DNA of 49,895 nucleotides from Acaryochloris sp. IP29b_bin.137 (GCF_028285745.1 NZ_JANQOP010000124.1:1-49895), one strand, 5' to 3'; positions 17,926 to 27,249 are shown, numbered from the stretch's first letter. Notes: generated by a model from the letters alone, not told the origin. Translations and numbers: made by a program.

Positions 17926-18885
17926 ATGACAAAAGTTTCAGTGATTATCCCCGCATATAACGCAATGCCTTATTTACCTCAAACGGTAGAAAGTGTTTTA
18001 CAACAAACTTTCAACAACTTTGAGGTATTAATCATAGACGATGCCAGTACAGATGAAACAGTAGAGTGGGCATCCCAGCTTGAAGACCGTAGAGTAAGTC
18101 TAATTCAGCACGATCAAAATCAAGGTCTAGCCACGACACGCAATATGGGTATTAATAGAGCCAAAGGAGATTACATTGCTTTTCTAGATGCAGATGATGT
18201 TTGGGAGCCAACTAAATTATCTAAACAGATTCAAGTACTCAATCGAGATACTCATATTGGTCTAATTTACACTTCTGCAGCAATCATAAATGAAGAAGGC
18301 CAGACCACAGGTCGAATGTTTAAAGCATTTAAAGAAGGCAACGTTTGGGAATTGCTCATTCAAGGTAATTTTGTAGATTGTCCTTCCTCAGTGATGGTAC
18401 GACGTGAATGCTTTGACCAAGTGGGTCTGTTTGATATAAATTTTCGCTGTGTTGAAGATTGGGAAATGTGGATTCGAATTGCAAAAAGATATAGATTTGC
18501 AGCCATACATGAGCCACTTGTTAAATTTAGAATGGTATCTAACAGCCTCTCTAAAAACTATCACTTAATGGAAACGTCTTTCCACCAAGTAATCAACAAA
18601 GTTTTTCAGTCAGTTGATACAGACTTATTGCCTTTAAAAAAACGGAGCTGCAGTCATGCAAATATGGTTATAGCCTGGAAAGCATTACAAAGCAAAGACA
18701 AGAATGTTACCCAGGCCTCTAAATACAAACATCTAGCATTTAAGAGCTATCCATTAAAAGTTCTAACAAAAGAGTACTTCAGACTGAGTACTGCAATTGC
18801 ATTGATGCATTGGTTTGGCCCTGAAAAATATGAAAAGCTTATGAATATGCTGTATGTTTTACGCCGACGTATTGCGCTGAACTGA
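17926..18885 (+). CDS. Glycosyltransferase family 2 (GT-A), tandem paralogue
   Basis: A 319-residue GT2 transferase with KVSVIIPAYNAMPYLPQTVE at the N-terminus, FEVLIIDDASTDETV, the DxD-type FLDADDVWEPTKLSKQI and VEDWEMWIRIAKRYRF as the catalytic-base region. The segment up to DADD-WEPTKL is nearly colinear with the preceding gene. ATG 17926 is taken as the start; an adjacent TTG would add one Met. Two similar but diverged GT2 enzymes suggest consecutive additions in one repeat unit. Donor and acceptor are unknown. Confidence 0.9.
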   Translation: MTKVSVIIPAYNAMPYLPQTVESVLQQTFNNFEVLIIDDASTDETVEWASQLEDRRVSLIQHDQNQGLATTRNMGINRAKGDYIAFLDADDVWEPTKLSKQIQVLNRDTHIGLIYTSAAIINEEGQTTGRMFKAFKEGNVWELLIQGNFVDCPSSVMVRRECFDQVGLFDINFRCVEDWEMWIRIAKRYRFAAIHEPLVKFRMVSNSLSKNYHLMETSFHQVINKVFQSVDTDLLPLKKRSCSHANMVIAWKALQSKDKNVTQASKYKHLAFKSYPLKVLTKEYFRLSTAIALMHWFGPEKYEKLMNMLYVLRRRIALN

Positions 18886-18974
18886 TTAGTAATATTAAAT
18901 AGTCCTAGATTGACTGAAGGTATTTATGAAACAGGATTCAGGAAACAATAGTAGATATAAATATTGAGAAAATC

Positions 18975-20123
18975 ATGAATACTTTAAATATTAATAAAGG
19001 AAAAGATGATCTAAATATCAATAGCATTCTTGAAAAGAATCGCATAGACGATCCCAATCTAACTGTTTGTTTCGTTCCTAAACTACCGTCGACAAACCCT
19101 TATCAAAGCTTATTAGAGCAATCATTGAGCAACCTAGATGTTCAAGTTCATGGGATTGATCCGTATAAATTCTTTTTGCCTACAGCGACTAAAAAGTACA
19201 AGCCAAATGTCATTCACATACACTGGCTTGAACCTTACCTTAAAGCAAAGAGTACTTATAGATCTCTGATCAAAGTAATAGGGTTTGTTTTAGGATTATT
19301 AATTTTAAAGTTTAAAAAAAACAAAATAGTATGGACTGTTCATAATTTAAAATGTCATGAAACCTATTCAAACCCACTGTTGCAACTGCTTGATTATATC
19401 TTGAATTGGTCTGTGGCAAAAGTTTCAGATTCAATGATTGTCCATAGTTATTTTGCAAAAGAAGAGGTTGAATCTAGATTTGGGGTTGACCATAAGAAAA
19501 TAGTCGTTATTGACCACGGCAACTATATAGATTATTACGAAAACTCAATTTCAAAGTCAGATGCTCGCAGGTTATTAGGGATTCCTAGTTCTGATTTTTG
19601 CTACTTATTCCTCGGAAATATTCGACCCTATAAAGGTGTTGTTCAACTAGTCAAAGCATTTAATGAATTAGAACGACAGGATTCAACTCTTGTTATAGCT
19701 GGCAGTCCAATAACCATCAATATTTCTGATAAAATTTTAAAGGAAGCAAATAACAATCCAAAAATCATCCTGCATCTAAAACATATTTTGGATGAAGAGA
19801 TTCAGATATATATGAATGCCTGTGACGTAATTGTGTTTCCCTATCACAGTATTTTAACTTCAGGTGCTTTGATTCTGGCAATGTCATTTGGCAAAGTATG
19901 TATTGCGCCTAAAATTAGCTGTATTCCTGAATTATTAGATGAATCACAAGCCTTTCTATATAAACCTGACAGTAATCAGGGTTTACTCAGCGCAATGATT
20001 CAAGCTAGGAAGGATCAATCAAGCATCCATACGATGGGTAATCATAGCCTCGGCGTAGCTACTAATATGGATTGGAAATCTGTAGCACAAAAAACGGTTG
20101 ATACCTACTATGCTTCAGTTTAA
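18975..20123 (+). CDS. Glycosyltransferase family 4-like (GT-B)
   Basis: A 382-residue GT-B-type protein. The acceptor half contains NVIHIHWLEPYL and KIVWTVHNLKCHE. The donor half has FCYLFLGNIRPYKGVVQLVKAF, STLVIAGSP, CDVIVFPYHSILTSGALILA, where the usual E-x7-E region is altered, and GKVCIAPKISCIPELL. The IHIHWLEP stretch is seen in cyanobacterial exopolysaccharide transferases. The coding DNA is among the most AT-rich in the window, consistent with a horizontally acquired cluster. The specific sugar is unknown. Confidence 0.83.
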   Translation: MNTLNINKGKDDLNINSILEKNRIDDPNLTVCFVPKLPSTNPYQSLLEQSLSNLDVQVHGIDPYKFFLPTATKKYKPNVIHIHWLEPYLKAKSTYRSLIKVIGFVLGLLILKFKKNKIVWTVHNLKCHETYSNPLLQLLDYILNWSVAKVSDSMIVHSYFAKEEVESRFGVDHKKIVVIDHGNYIDYYENSISKSDARRLLGIPSSDFCYLFLGNIRPYKGVVQLVKAFNELERQDSTLVIAGSPITINISDKILKEANNNPKIILHLKHILDEEIQIYMNACDVIVFPYHSILTSGALILAMSFGKVCIAPKISCIPELLDESQAFLYKPDSNQGLLSAMIQARKDQSSIHTMGNHSLGVATNMDWKSVAQKTVDTYYASV

Positions 20124-20180
20124 TTTTTTATGTCTTTAACCTGACCAAATCTATATATATTAAATCTAATCTTTAGAGTT

Positions 20181-21068
20181 ATGGTACTTCCTAATTTTTT
20201 GATTATTGGTGCTCCGAAATCTGGAACAACATCACTATATTATAATCTTAAAAAACACCCTCAAATTTATATGAGTCCACTAAAGGAGATCCACTTTTTT
20301 CACAAGCATAAGGATTATATTGACCACGAAGATCTATCTAAATATCAAAACTATTTTAAAAATGTAAATAAAGAATCTGCTATTGGGGAGGCAACAACAA
20401 CATATCTATATAGTATCAATGCACCTGGAAGCATTCAGCGCTTTATACCTAATGCTAAATTAATAGCCGTTCTCAGAAATCCAATTGATCGAGCTTACTC
20501 TGAGTATTTAATGCAATACCGAAATAACAGATTGCCTGACAATATCTCTGAAAAAGATCTTTTCCCTTATTTTTCGCATCTGATTAGTGAGGATAGTAAA
20601 AGCTCACTATTACAATATGGTTTTTACTGGAAAAGTTTGTCAAGATACACAAATATAGTTGAGCCGAATAATCTCAAGATCTTTCTTTTTGAGAATCTTA
20701 AACATGATACCCCTAGAGTGCTACAAGATATTTGTCGCTTTTTGTCTGTCGATGACACATATTTTTTAGGAAACTATAGCCCTACCTTTAATCAGGCAGG
20801 CATACCGAAGAATAAAACTATCTATAGCTTGCTTGAACACTTTAGACGCACGTATGGTCCTGGCCTATCAAGGTATTTCCCGGAAAGTACATATGAAACA
20901 CTTAGAAAGCTTTATGTTGAGACTAGAAGCCGTTTTTTGATGTCAGTTAATAGAGTCCCTCAGCTTCCATTGCATCTTCGCAAACAACTCATTGATATTT
21001 ATTTTGATGACATCATGGAACTACAGCGTTTTTTAAACACAGATCTTACCGGTTGGTATCAACTCTAG
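20181..21068 (+). CDS. Sulfotransferase domain protein (heparan-sulfate-sulfotransferase-like)
   Basis: A 295-residue protein with a complete PAPS site. The 5'-phosphosulfate loop is FLIIGAPKSGTTSLYYNL (about 6-23), followed by HPQIYMSPLKEIHFF. The 3'-phosphate motif is LIAVLRNPIDRAYSEYLM (about 93-110). This is the classic Sulfotransfer_1 layout, closest in pattern to carbohydrate and heparan N/O-sulfotransferases. It is the second sulfotransferase of the cluster and clearly of a different subfamily from the first, so the two may sulfate different positions of the glycan. The DNA is AT-rich. Confidence 0.9.
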   Translation: MVLPNFLIIGAPKSGTTSLYYNLKKHPQIYMSPLKEIHFFHKHKDYIDHEDLSKYQNYFKNVNKESAIGEATTTYLYSINAPGSIQRFIPNAKLIAVLRNPIDRAYSEYLMQYRNNRLPDNISEKDLFPYFSHLISEDSKSSLLQYGFYWKSLSRYTNIVEPNNLKIFLFENLKHDTPRVLQDICRFLSVDDTYFLGNYSPTFNQAGIPKNKTIYSLLEHFRRTYGPGLSRYFPESTYETLRKLYVETRSRFLMSVNRVPQLPLHLRKQLIDIYFDDIMELQRFLNTDLTGWYQL

Positions 21069-21081
21069 ATTAATTTCATAG

Positions 21082-21264
21082 ATGACTTTGAAGTGTTCGA
21101 ATCCAACTAATGGAGGTGATATTTGGTTCAAGGATATCATGAATATTTTTTCTGAGTATGGCTGGTCCTATTCTATTCATTCCTATAGTAGCAACAGAGG
21201 AAAGTTTAATGTTCATGCATCGCCTCACCAAGAAGAAGTAGTTTCAGAAATGCTTAGGTATTAA
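21082..21264 (+). CDS. Small hypothetical protein
   Basis: A 60-residue frame, ATG 21082, 13 bp after the sulfotransferase stop. The composition is protein-like (mixed polar and aromatic; IWFKDIMNIFSEYGW, then a His/Ser-rich tail) with no membrane segment. The ribosome site is weak. There is no family match that I recognise, and it may be a chance frame or the tail of a decayed gene. Confidence 0.3.
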   Translation: MTLKCSNPTNGGDIWFKDIMNIFSEYGWSYSIHSYSSNRGKFNVHASPHQEEVVSEMLRY

Positions 21265-21343
21265 CCAACTAATTTCATCTCTCTATTTTTACTCTATTAT
21301 TTCCTTCATTAGCAACATAGCCCTTTCTTTTCTCTATAAAATC

Positions 21344-23194
21344 ATGCTTTCTAAGTTCATTTTTCAAATAAAAGAGTTAATAAAAAATGTTCGCTTTTGG
21401 AGAGAAAATCATCTTATTCTTCGAGAGTTAAAACATATTCGCTGGCTAGTATTTTTATCCCTGCTTTTTTCATTGATAGCAGCTTTGTCTGCTGGACTTA
21501 CTATTGGTTCAATTGGGGTATTCCTTCAAAGCTTGGCTAAGCCTGATGAATTCCCTATCCGCACTGGTTTCGATTGGTTCGATGTTCATGTTCTTGCAAC
21601 TCGGGCTCCCGTGGATCAGCGTATTTATCGCATTGCTTTTTTAATATTGTTGATGACTTGGATTCAGTCTGCTTTTCAGTATTTTAGCTTGCTTTATTCT
21701 AAGCTAACTGCCTTTAGCCTGGTTGACCGTATACATAAGTCGATATTTGAACAATTGCAGAGTCTTAGTCTCAGCTTTTTTTTCAAGAAGTCTTCCGGTG
21801 AGTTGATCAATATTTTGCGAGGTGAGACTGATCAGATCCAGCATGTGCTTATCTCAATGTCAATGTTAGTGACTCAAGGCTTTACAATGCTTGTATATGT
21901 GGCTTTGATGCTAACACTTTCTTGGCAATTATTCCTCGGTGCATTGGTAGGATTTAGTCTTTTATCGGTTGTTATTTCAAAGATTACCTCAAGAGTTCGC
22001 GAAGCTAGTTTTGATGTTCCAGCTGCGAATAAGCAATTAACCTCTATTGGTCTAGAATTTATTGATGGTATTCGTACTGTTCATTCCTGTGTTACTCAGG
22101 AGTATGAGCGTCAACGATTTTATAGAGCTAGTCAGAATGTCTTAAATGCTCGTGCCAAAGTGGGTCGACTAGCTGTTGCCGTTCAACCCCTGACTCGCGG
22201 TATGGCAGGTACGATGCTTATTGTGATGGTTGCTTTCGCTTTTAATTCTTTGGTTCGTCCTGGGCATATGCGGACAGCCACATTGCTAACTTTTCTGGTG
22301 ACCTTATCGCGCACAATGCCGCTGTTGACTCAAATCAACGGATCCTTGGCAAGAATGAGTAGCTTTCAAGGTTCGTTTAACAGTGTCAGTGAGCTTCTGA
22401 GACGAGATAATAAGCAGTACCTAATGAATGGAAGTCAAATTTTTTCACAGCTAACACATTCGATTGACTTTATTGCTGTTGATTTTAGCTATCATTCTGA
22501 CGAAGTTGTTCTCAAAGATATTACTCTATCTATTAAAAAAGGACAGACTACGGCGCTAGTTGGTTCTTCGGGGGCTGGTAAATCAACATTAGCTGAGTTG
22601 ATTCCTCGATTTTTTGACCCTAGCCAGGGTTCGATTCTGATTGATGGAGTCGATCTACGTGATCTAGATATAAATTCTTTCCGAAGTCGGATGGCGATTG
22701 TTAGTCAAGATACCTTTATATTCAATACTTCTGTAAGAGACAACATCGCTTACGGTCTTGACCATATAGATGAAGATTTGATTTTGGAAGTGGCTCGCCA
22801 AGCTGGAGCATTAGATTTTATTCTTGAGCTTCCCCATGGATTTGATACCAACCTGGGCGATCGCGGTACTCGTTTATCTGGTGGTCAACGTCAGCGGATC
22901 GCAATAGCTCGTGCACTATTGCGTAATCCAGAAATTCTGATATTAGATGAGGCAACAAGTGCTTTAGACTCAGAAACAGAACGAGTAATACAAGAATCTC
23001 TGGCAAAATTAGCCATTGGCCGGACTGTCATTGCTATTGCCCATCGATTATCAACTATCGCTCAAGCGGATAAGGTTGTGGTGCTAGAGCAAGGTTGCAT
23101 AGTTGAGCAAGGGCGTTATCAAAATCTTCTTGAAAGGCGTGGACTGCTATGGAAATATCACCAGATGCAGTATGACCTAAGTCCATCAAGTTAG
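21344..23194 (+). CDS. ABC transporter, fused permease-ATPase (MsbA-like half-transporter)
   Basis: A 616-residue half-transporter, expected to work as a homodimer in the inner membrane. Six membrane helices lie in residues about 35-340 and the ATPase in about 370-610. The ATPase has Walker A GSSGAGKST, Q-loop IVSQDTFIFN, signature LSGGQRQRIAIARALL, Walker B ILILDEATSALD and H-loop IAHRLST. All catalytic residues are present. Within a polysaccharide cluster that has no Wzx, it is the best candidate for flipping the lipid-linked glycan or a glycolipid. That role is inferred from position only. HIP1 octamer 22857-22864 lies inside it. Confidence 0.9.
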   Translation: MLSKFIFQIKELIKNVRFWRENHLILRELKHIRWLVFLSLLFSLIAALSAGLTIGSIGVFLQSLAKPDEFPIRTGFDWFDVHVLATRAPVDQRIYRIAFLILLMTWIQSAFQYFSLLYSKLTAFSLVDRIHKSIFEQLQSLSLSFFFKKSSGELINILRGETDQIQHVLISMSMLVTQGFTMLVYVALMLTLSWQLFLGALVGFSLLSVVISKITSRVREASFDVPAANKQLTSIGLEFIDGIRTVHSCVTQEYERQRFYRASQNVLNARAKVGRLAVAVQPLTRGMAGTMLIVMVAFAFNSLVRPGHMRTATLLTFLVTLSRTMPLLTQINGSLARMSSFQGSFNSVSELLRRDNKQYLMNGSQIFSQLTHSIDFIAVDFSYHSDEVVLKDITLSIKKGQTTALVGSSGAGKSTLAELIPRFFDPSQGSILIDGVDLRDLDINSFRSRMAIVSQDTFIFNTSVRDNIAYGLDHIDEDLILEVARQAGALDFILELPHGFDTNLGDRGTRLSGGQRQRIAIARALLRNPEILILDEATSALDSETERVIQESLAKLAIGRTVIAIAHRLSTIAQADKVVVLEQGCIVEQGRYQNLLERRGLLWKYHQMQYDLSPSS

Positions 23195-23343
23195 TTCAAA
23201 TCATTTATACACTTCAATTTGGATACTTCGATACAAGAATCTTGTCACTCGCTTCTGAATGTAATTGACCTCTTATTTTGTCTATCGATTAGAGATTTGT
23301 AATCGTCCTCCCTCCCATTTTTTTTGATTAGAGAAACAAACCT

Positions 23344-25005
23344 ATGAAGCAGCCTGTTATTGCAATTGGTTTAGATGCAGCAGATCCAAATCTGCTTGAA
23401 ACTTGGATGTCTCAGGGATATCTTCAGAATCTTAAACGCCTTCGTGAGCAAGGTGCCTACGGTCGCCTGAGCAACATTGACTATTACAAGGCGGAAACCC
23501 CATGGACTACTTTTTTAACGGGTTGCTTACCTGATAAGACTGGATATTGGTCCCCGCTTAAATTTTGGGAGGGAACCTACAATGTTGAGCAGATTGAAGC
23601 CTATAGTTTTGATGAGTATGCCCCTTTCTATGACTTGGGTGACCAATATCGAGTGGCGACTTTTGACCTACCGCAATCTACGCTTGCCCGTGATGTTAAT
23701 GGGGTGCAGGTACTTGCTTGGGGAGCGCACTCTCCTCAAACACCAAGTTGCTCAAAGCCCAACGAACTATTAGAGGCTTTGAATGAACGCCATGGGAAGC
23801 ACCCAGCCCTTCATAAAGATCATGGTGATTGGTGGGATCAAGCTTATCTCCATCGTCTACGTCAGTCGTTAATTTCGGGACTTAAGCAGCGAGTAAATAT
23901 TTGTCGTGACTTGCTACAACAGGACCAATGGGATTTATTTTTGACCATCTTTGGTGAAACCCATTCAGCAGGTCACGATCTTTGGTTTATGAGCCAATCT
24001 GACCACCCCCTATACGAGTATGGAAAAGGGCAACTAGGTACCGAAGACCCAATGCTCGATGTTTTTGATGCGGCAGATCAAGCCATTGGAGAAATCCTTG
24101 ATGCTGCTCCTGAAGATGCCACTGTCGTGGTATTTGCTGCCCACGGTAGTGGCAGTAACATAACTGATGTTGCCAGTATGCTGTTTTTACCTGAATTTTT
24201 GTATCGCTTCAGCTTTCCAGGTAAGACGATGCTTGCCCCTGGGCACAAGAGCGCCACAGTTCCACCCGTGATCACCTCTCCTAATACTAAGAGCTGGACA
24301 AGTGACATTTGGCAGCGGAAACATATAGCCAATCCATTTGAGCGCTTTCTGCGAAAGCGTTTACCCACTCGATATCATAGATATATAGACAGGCTTGGGA
24401 GTTTTAGAGCCCATAGATTGATTTCTCCCGGACAATTACAAAAGCGAGGGGTTCCACTCTTTTGGCAGCCCACGTTGTGGTACAAGCTGCTGTGGCCACA
24501 TATGAAGGCTTTCGCTCTGCCTAGCTTCTCGGAAGGCTATATTCGCGTCAATCTCCAAGGCCGAGAACCCAATGGGCTTGTTCCTCCGGAAGAATACGAC
24601 TCTTTGTGCGATGAGTTGATCCAACAACTAAATTTGATCGTTAATCCCCGAACGGGGGAATCAGTTGTCAAAAAAGTAAGACGAACCAGACAATCGGCCC
24701 ATGACAACGATCCAAAACTGCCAGATGCAGACTTGGTTGTGGAATGGACTGACATGCCAGCAGATGTCATTGATCATTCTCAATTCGGTCGCATCGGCCC
24801 AGTGCCCTATCGTCGCACAGGTAGCCACCGTTCGCAGGGCTTTTTGATCATGAAAGGTCCAGATATTGCTTCAGGGACAACATTACCCATAGGTCATGGG
24901 GTTGACTTAGCGCCAACCATCTTAGATTTAATGGATGCACCAATTCCTGATTACTTTGATGGTCAGTCTTTAGTACAACCAGTACTTCAAAAAAGTGGCA
25001 CTTAA
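23344..25005 (+). CDS. AlkP-superfamily phosphodiesterase/sulfatase-like protein
   Basis: A 553-residue protein of the alkaline-phosphatase superfamily (type I phosphodiesterase/nucleotide pyrophosphatase group). Visible parts are the first metal site VIAIGLDAADP (Asp 11), a probable Thr nucleophile in TPWTTFLTG (Thr 55/56), IFGETHSAGHDLW and the C-terminal RRTGSHRSQGFLIMKGPDI with HGVDLAPTILDLM. The usual metal-binding SDHG appears as FAAHGSG, so one Asp ligand seems absent. No signal peptide, so probably cytoplasmic. Substrate unknown; processing of a phosphorylated or sulfated sugar or lipid intermediate is possible given the context. Confidence 0.78.
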   Translation: MKQPVIAIGLDAADPNLLETWMSQGYLQNLKRLREQGAYGRLSNIDYYKAETPWTTFLTGCLPDKTGYWSPLKFWEGTYNVEQIEAYSFDEYAPFYDLGDQYRVATFDLPQSTLARDVNGVQVLAWGAHSPQTPSCSKPNELLEALNERHGKHPALHKDHGDWWDQAYLHRLRQSLISGLKQRVNICRDLLQQDQWDLFLTIFGETHSAGHDLWFMSQSDHPLYEYGKGQLGTEDPMLDVFDAADQAIGEILDAAPEDATVVVFAAHGSGSNITDVASMLFLPEFLYRFSFPGKTMLAPGHKSATVPPVITSPNTKSWTSDIWQRKHIANPFERFLRKRLPTRYHRYIDRLGSFRAHRLISPGQLQKRGVPLFWQPTLWYKLLWPHMKAFALPSFSEGYIRVNLQGREPNGLVPPEEYDSLCDELIQQLNLIVNPRTGESVVKKVRRTRQSAHDNDPKLPDADLVVEWTDMPADVIDHSQFGRIGPVPYRRTGSHRSQGFLIMKGPDIASGTTLPIGHGVDLAPTILDLMDAPIPDYFDGQSLVQPVLQKSGT

Positions 25006-25329
25006 CTGGAGGGAAAATTTATTTCTGAGGAATTTTTTTGAGTAATTATGCTTCTCTTATTGTTTATCACAGAAAAACTCTATATTGCCTCATTTTCTGT
25101 TAGGAAATGTTTGTCGAAGGAATACTCTAGGATAAATCTGAAACTTCTAGAGAAACACCCAAGATTTCGCTTCTTTTTGTCAAAGAGTGAGTTCGGGAGG
25201 ACCAACAGAGGAGTGATGCAGCCTTTTTGAAATGTCTTTTAACAGAACTATCTCTCTAGGATTTTAAGTTAAAGATACCAACCAAAATAATGTACGTTGC
25301 GAAAGCATTCAGAAAGAGATTGAGTCAGT
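25006..25329. other. Intergenic region without a convincing gene
   Basis: This 324-bp AT-rich gap holds a 60-codon frame at 25048-25230 (hydrophobic start, basic tail) without a good ribosome site. No terminator or repeat is evident. It may be part of a decayed gene. Confidence 0.4.
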
Positions 25330-25905
25330 GTGTTGAAATCTAGTGATAAGTTGCCCAAAGTATTTTGTATTGGCCTGATTAAGACTGGTACAACCAGTCT
25401 TGGCTATGCCTTAAAAATGCTTGGTTATAATCATACGACTTCAAATCGGAACGTGCTATTAGAGGATGTTGTAAACGGCAATCTGCAGCAGATATTTGCT
25501 TGGGTCGATCAGTATGATAGCTTTGACGATTGGCCTTGGCCCTTCATTTATCGTGAGCTTGATAGTCATTATCCTGATTCTCGTTTTATTCTCACTACCC
25601 GGTTAAATGAAGAGATCTGGCTCAGAAGTGTTCTGCAGCATTCAGAGTGGTGCGGACCATCGTCTGGGCGTGAGAAATTCTTTGGCCATGCTATGCCTCA
25701 GAAGCATGAGCGACAGTATATTAATCGCTACAGAGAGCATCACCGACAAGTACGAGACTACTTTCGTAATCGACCTGACAAATTGCTTGAGGTCTGTTGG
25801 GAAAAGGGGCAAGGATGGCCTGAACTTTGTTCTTTTCTAAATATGCCAGTTCCTAATGCTCAATTCCCATGTGCAAATACCAAGTCCAATCGGATAAATA
25901 AATAA
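25330..25905 (+). CDS. Sulfotransferase-like P-loop protein
   Basis: A 191-residue protein. KVFCIGLIKTGTTSLGYAL (about 10-28) is a 5'-phosphosulfate-type loop, then LGYNHTTSN. The second half has SRFILTTRLNEEIWLRSVLQ, matching the 3'-phosphate strand, and a C-terminal LLEVCWEKGQGWPELCSFL, typical of the Sulfotransfer_4/P-loop group. The start is GTG 25330, with an adjacent TTG at 25333; neither has a strong ribosome site. This is the third sulfotransferase-type gene here. It is shorter than the other two, and its substrate is unknown. Confidence 0.75.
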   Translation: MLKSSDKLPKVFCIGLIKTGTTSLGYALKMLGYNHTTSNRNVLLEDVVNGNLQQIFAWVDQYDSFDDWPWPFIYRELDSHYPDSRFILTTRLNEEIWLRSVLQHSEWCGPSSGREKFFGHAMPQKHERQYINRYREHHRQVRDYFRNRPDKLLEVCWEKGQGWPELCSFLNMPVPNAQFPCANTKSNRINK

Positions 25906-25955
25906 AGTTTTGAGACCAGGCTTTTCAAGACAATGTATCGTGAGTTAGCGTCCCC

Positions 25956-26135
25956 ATGGCAACATTTTTAGACCTGCTGGCGAAATATAGCGGCTGGAGT
26001 GTTGTAATATCGTCAATCTACGCCTCCCAACTCGCTCCTGCTGATTTACGCCTCTATGTCACAGATAAGTATGCTCTTGAAGGCTTGACTAAAGCTGCTG
26101 CTAATGTTGAGACTATGGTCAATTTATTTGTCTAA
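25956..26135 (+). pseudogene. Remnant of a short-chain dehydrogenase/reductase (SDR)
   Basis: ATG 25956 opens a 59-residue frame. It reads SVVISSIYASQLAP, then YVTDKYALEGLTKAAA. This is the SDR catalytic stretch (Ser in the V-ISS strand, then Y-x-x-x-K with KYALEGLTKAAA). The Rossmann N-terminus and the C-terminal third are missing, so it is a fragment. It sits alone between two intact genes of the cluster, evidence of gene loss or rearrangement there. Confidence 0.5.
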
Positions 26136-26215
26136 GACTGTCTAAGTGGGGGAGCTCACTATTTGCTAATTATGCTTATTTAAACGCAAAACAAATGTGT
26201 CATTAATCTATTAAA

Positions 26216-27196
26216 ATGTCCATACAAATATCTGCTATTATTTGCACTTTTAACCGTGCTGACCATCTTCGTAAGTCACTCAAAAGTTTAGCTGAGCAAA
26301 CCCTCGTTACAGAGCTTTATGAGATATTGGTCATAGATAACTGCTCGACTGATGAGACCAAAAAGGTTGTAACTGCTGAACTGGTTAACATACCTAACTT
26401 ACACTACATTTATGAGCCAAAGTTAGGGCTGTCTCAGGCTCGGAATACTGGCTGGCAGCATGCTAAGGGAAAGTACATTGCCTATCTTGATGATGATGCC
26501 ATTGCAAATCCTCAATGGTTGGAAGATGTCTGTAAGGCTTTTGAAGAGATCCAGCCCCAGCCTGGCTGTGTTGGAGGCAAGACGGAACCCATTTGGGAGT
26601 CGACCAAGCCGCTGTGGTTGCCAGATGAGTTTCTTTCATATCTCACCATAGTGGATTGGTCGGATAAACCCATTTTCCTCGAGAATAATCAGTTTATTGC
26701 AGGTGCTAATATGGCTATCCTGCGATCGCTACTTGTTGAACTAGGTGGCTTTACCTTAGATCTAGGCCGAAAAGGGAAGAGTCTATTATCATGTGAAGAA
26801 ATTTTGCTGCGGGATCAAATTAGAGATAAAGGCTATGGAATTTATTATGATCCTGATATTTTCGTTAAGCATTTTATCCCTAGTTCTAGGCTAACTCAAT
26901 CTTGGTTTACTCAAAGACTCTATTGGCAAGGTGTTTCTAGGGCCAATCTTTTTGATATTCAAGTTTCATCATCTAAATTTAGATTAATTAAGTCAGTTAT
27001 GGGCAGGCTATTAGAATTAATAAAGTCTCCAATGGAAGTTTTATATTTATGGATGCCAACAGATAAACCAGAACGTTTTAAACAGAAATGTAATGCTTTA
27101 TGGAAAATTGGTTATATGTCAGGGCTAACATCCATTTTGTTTTCGCGTGCGCGTTCGAAAACAAAGGAAAAAGAATCCTCGCAATTGGGTAACTGA
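26216..27196 (+). CDS. Glycosyltransferase family 2 (GT-A)
   Basis: A 326-residue GT2 transferase starting ISAIICTFNRADHLRKSL, with ILVIDNCSTDET (about 39-50), the SQARNTGWQHAKGKYIAYLDDDA segment with its DxD-type acidic cluster, and AGANMAILRS plus EEILLRDQIRDKGYGIYYDP as the acceptor/base region. This type (TFNR...LDDD) differs from the two GT2 genes further upstream. It is the last gene of the polysaccharide cluster and is followed by a strong terminator. The sugar is unknown. Confidence 0.9.
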   Translation: MSIQISAIICTFNRADHLRKSLKSLAEQTLVTELYEILVIDNCSTDETKKVVTAELVNIPNLHYIYEPKLGLSQARNTGWQHAKGKYIAYLDDDAIANPQWLEDVCKAFEEIQPQPGCVGGKTEPIWESTKPLWLPDEFLSYLTIVDWSDKPIFLENNQFIAGANMAILRSLLVELGGFTLDLGRKGKSLLSCEEILLRDQIRDKGYGIYYDPDIFVKHFIPSSRLTQSWFTQRLYWQGVSRANLFDIQVSSSKFRLIKSVMGRLLELIKSPMEVLYLWMPTDKPERFKQKCNALWKIGYMSGLTSILFSRARSKTKEKESSQLGN

Positions 27197-27249
27197 AAAT
27201 AACTCTGGCCTGAATTCTGCAGGGGTGGCAAACCGTATACGGTCGATTC

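Noticed and set aside
21092-21108. TTCGAATCC resembling a tRNA T-loop
   Set aside because: The flanking bases do not pair as a T-stem and no anticodon, D-arm or acceptor stem can be built around it.
25048-25230. A 60-codon frame after the AlkP-superfamily gene
   Set aside because: No ribosome site or family signal. Composition fits AT-rich non-coding DNA.
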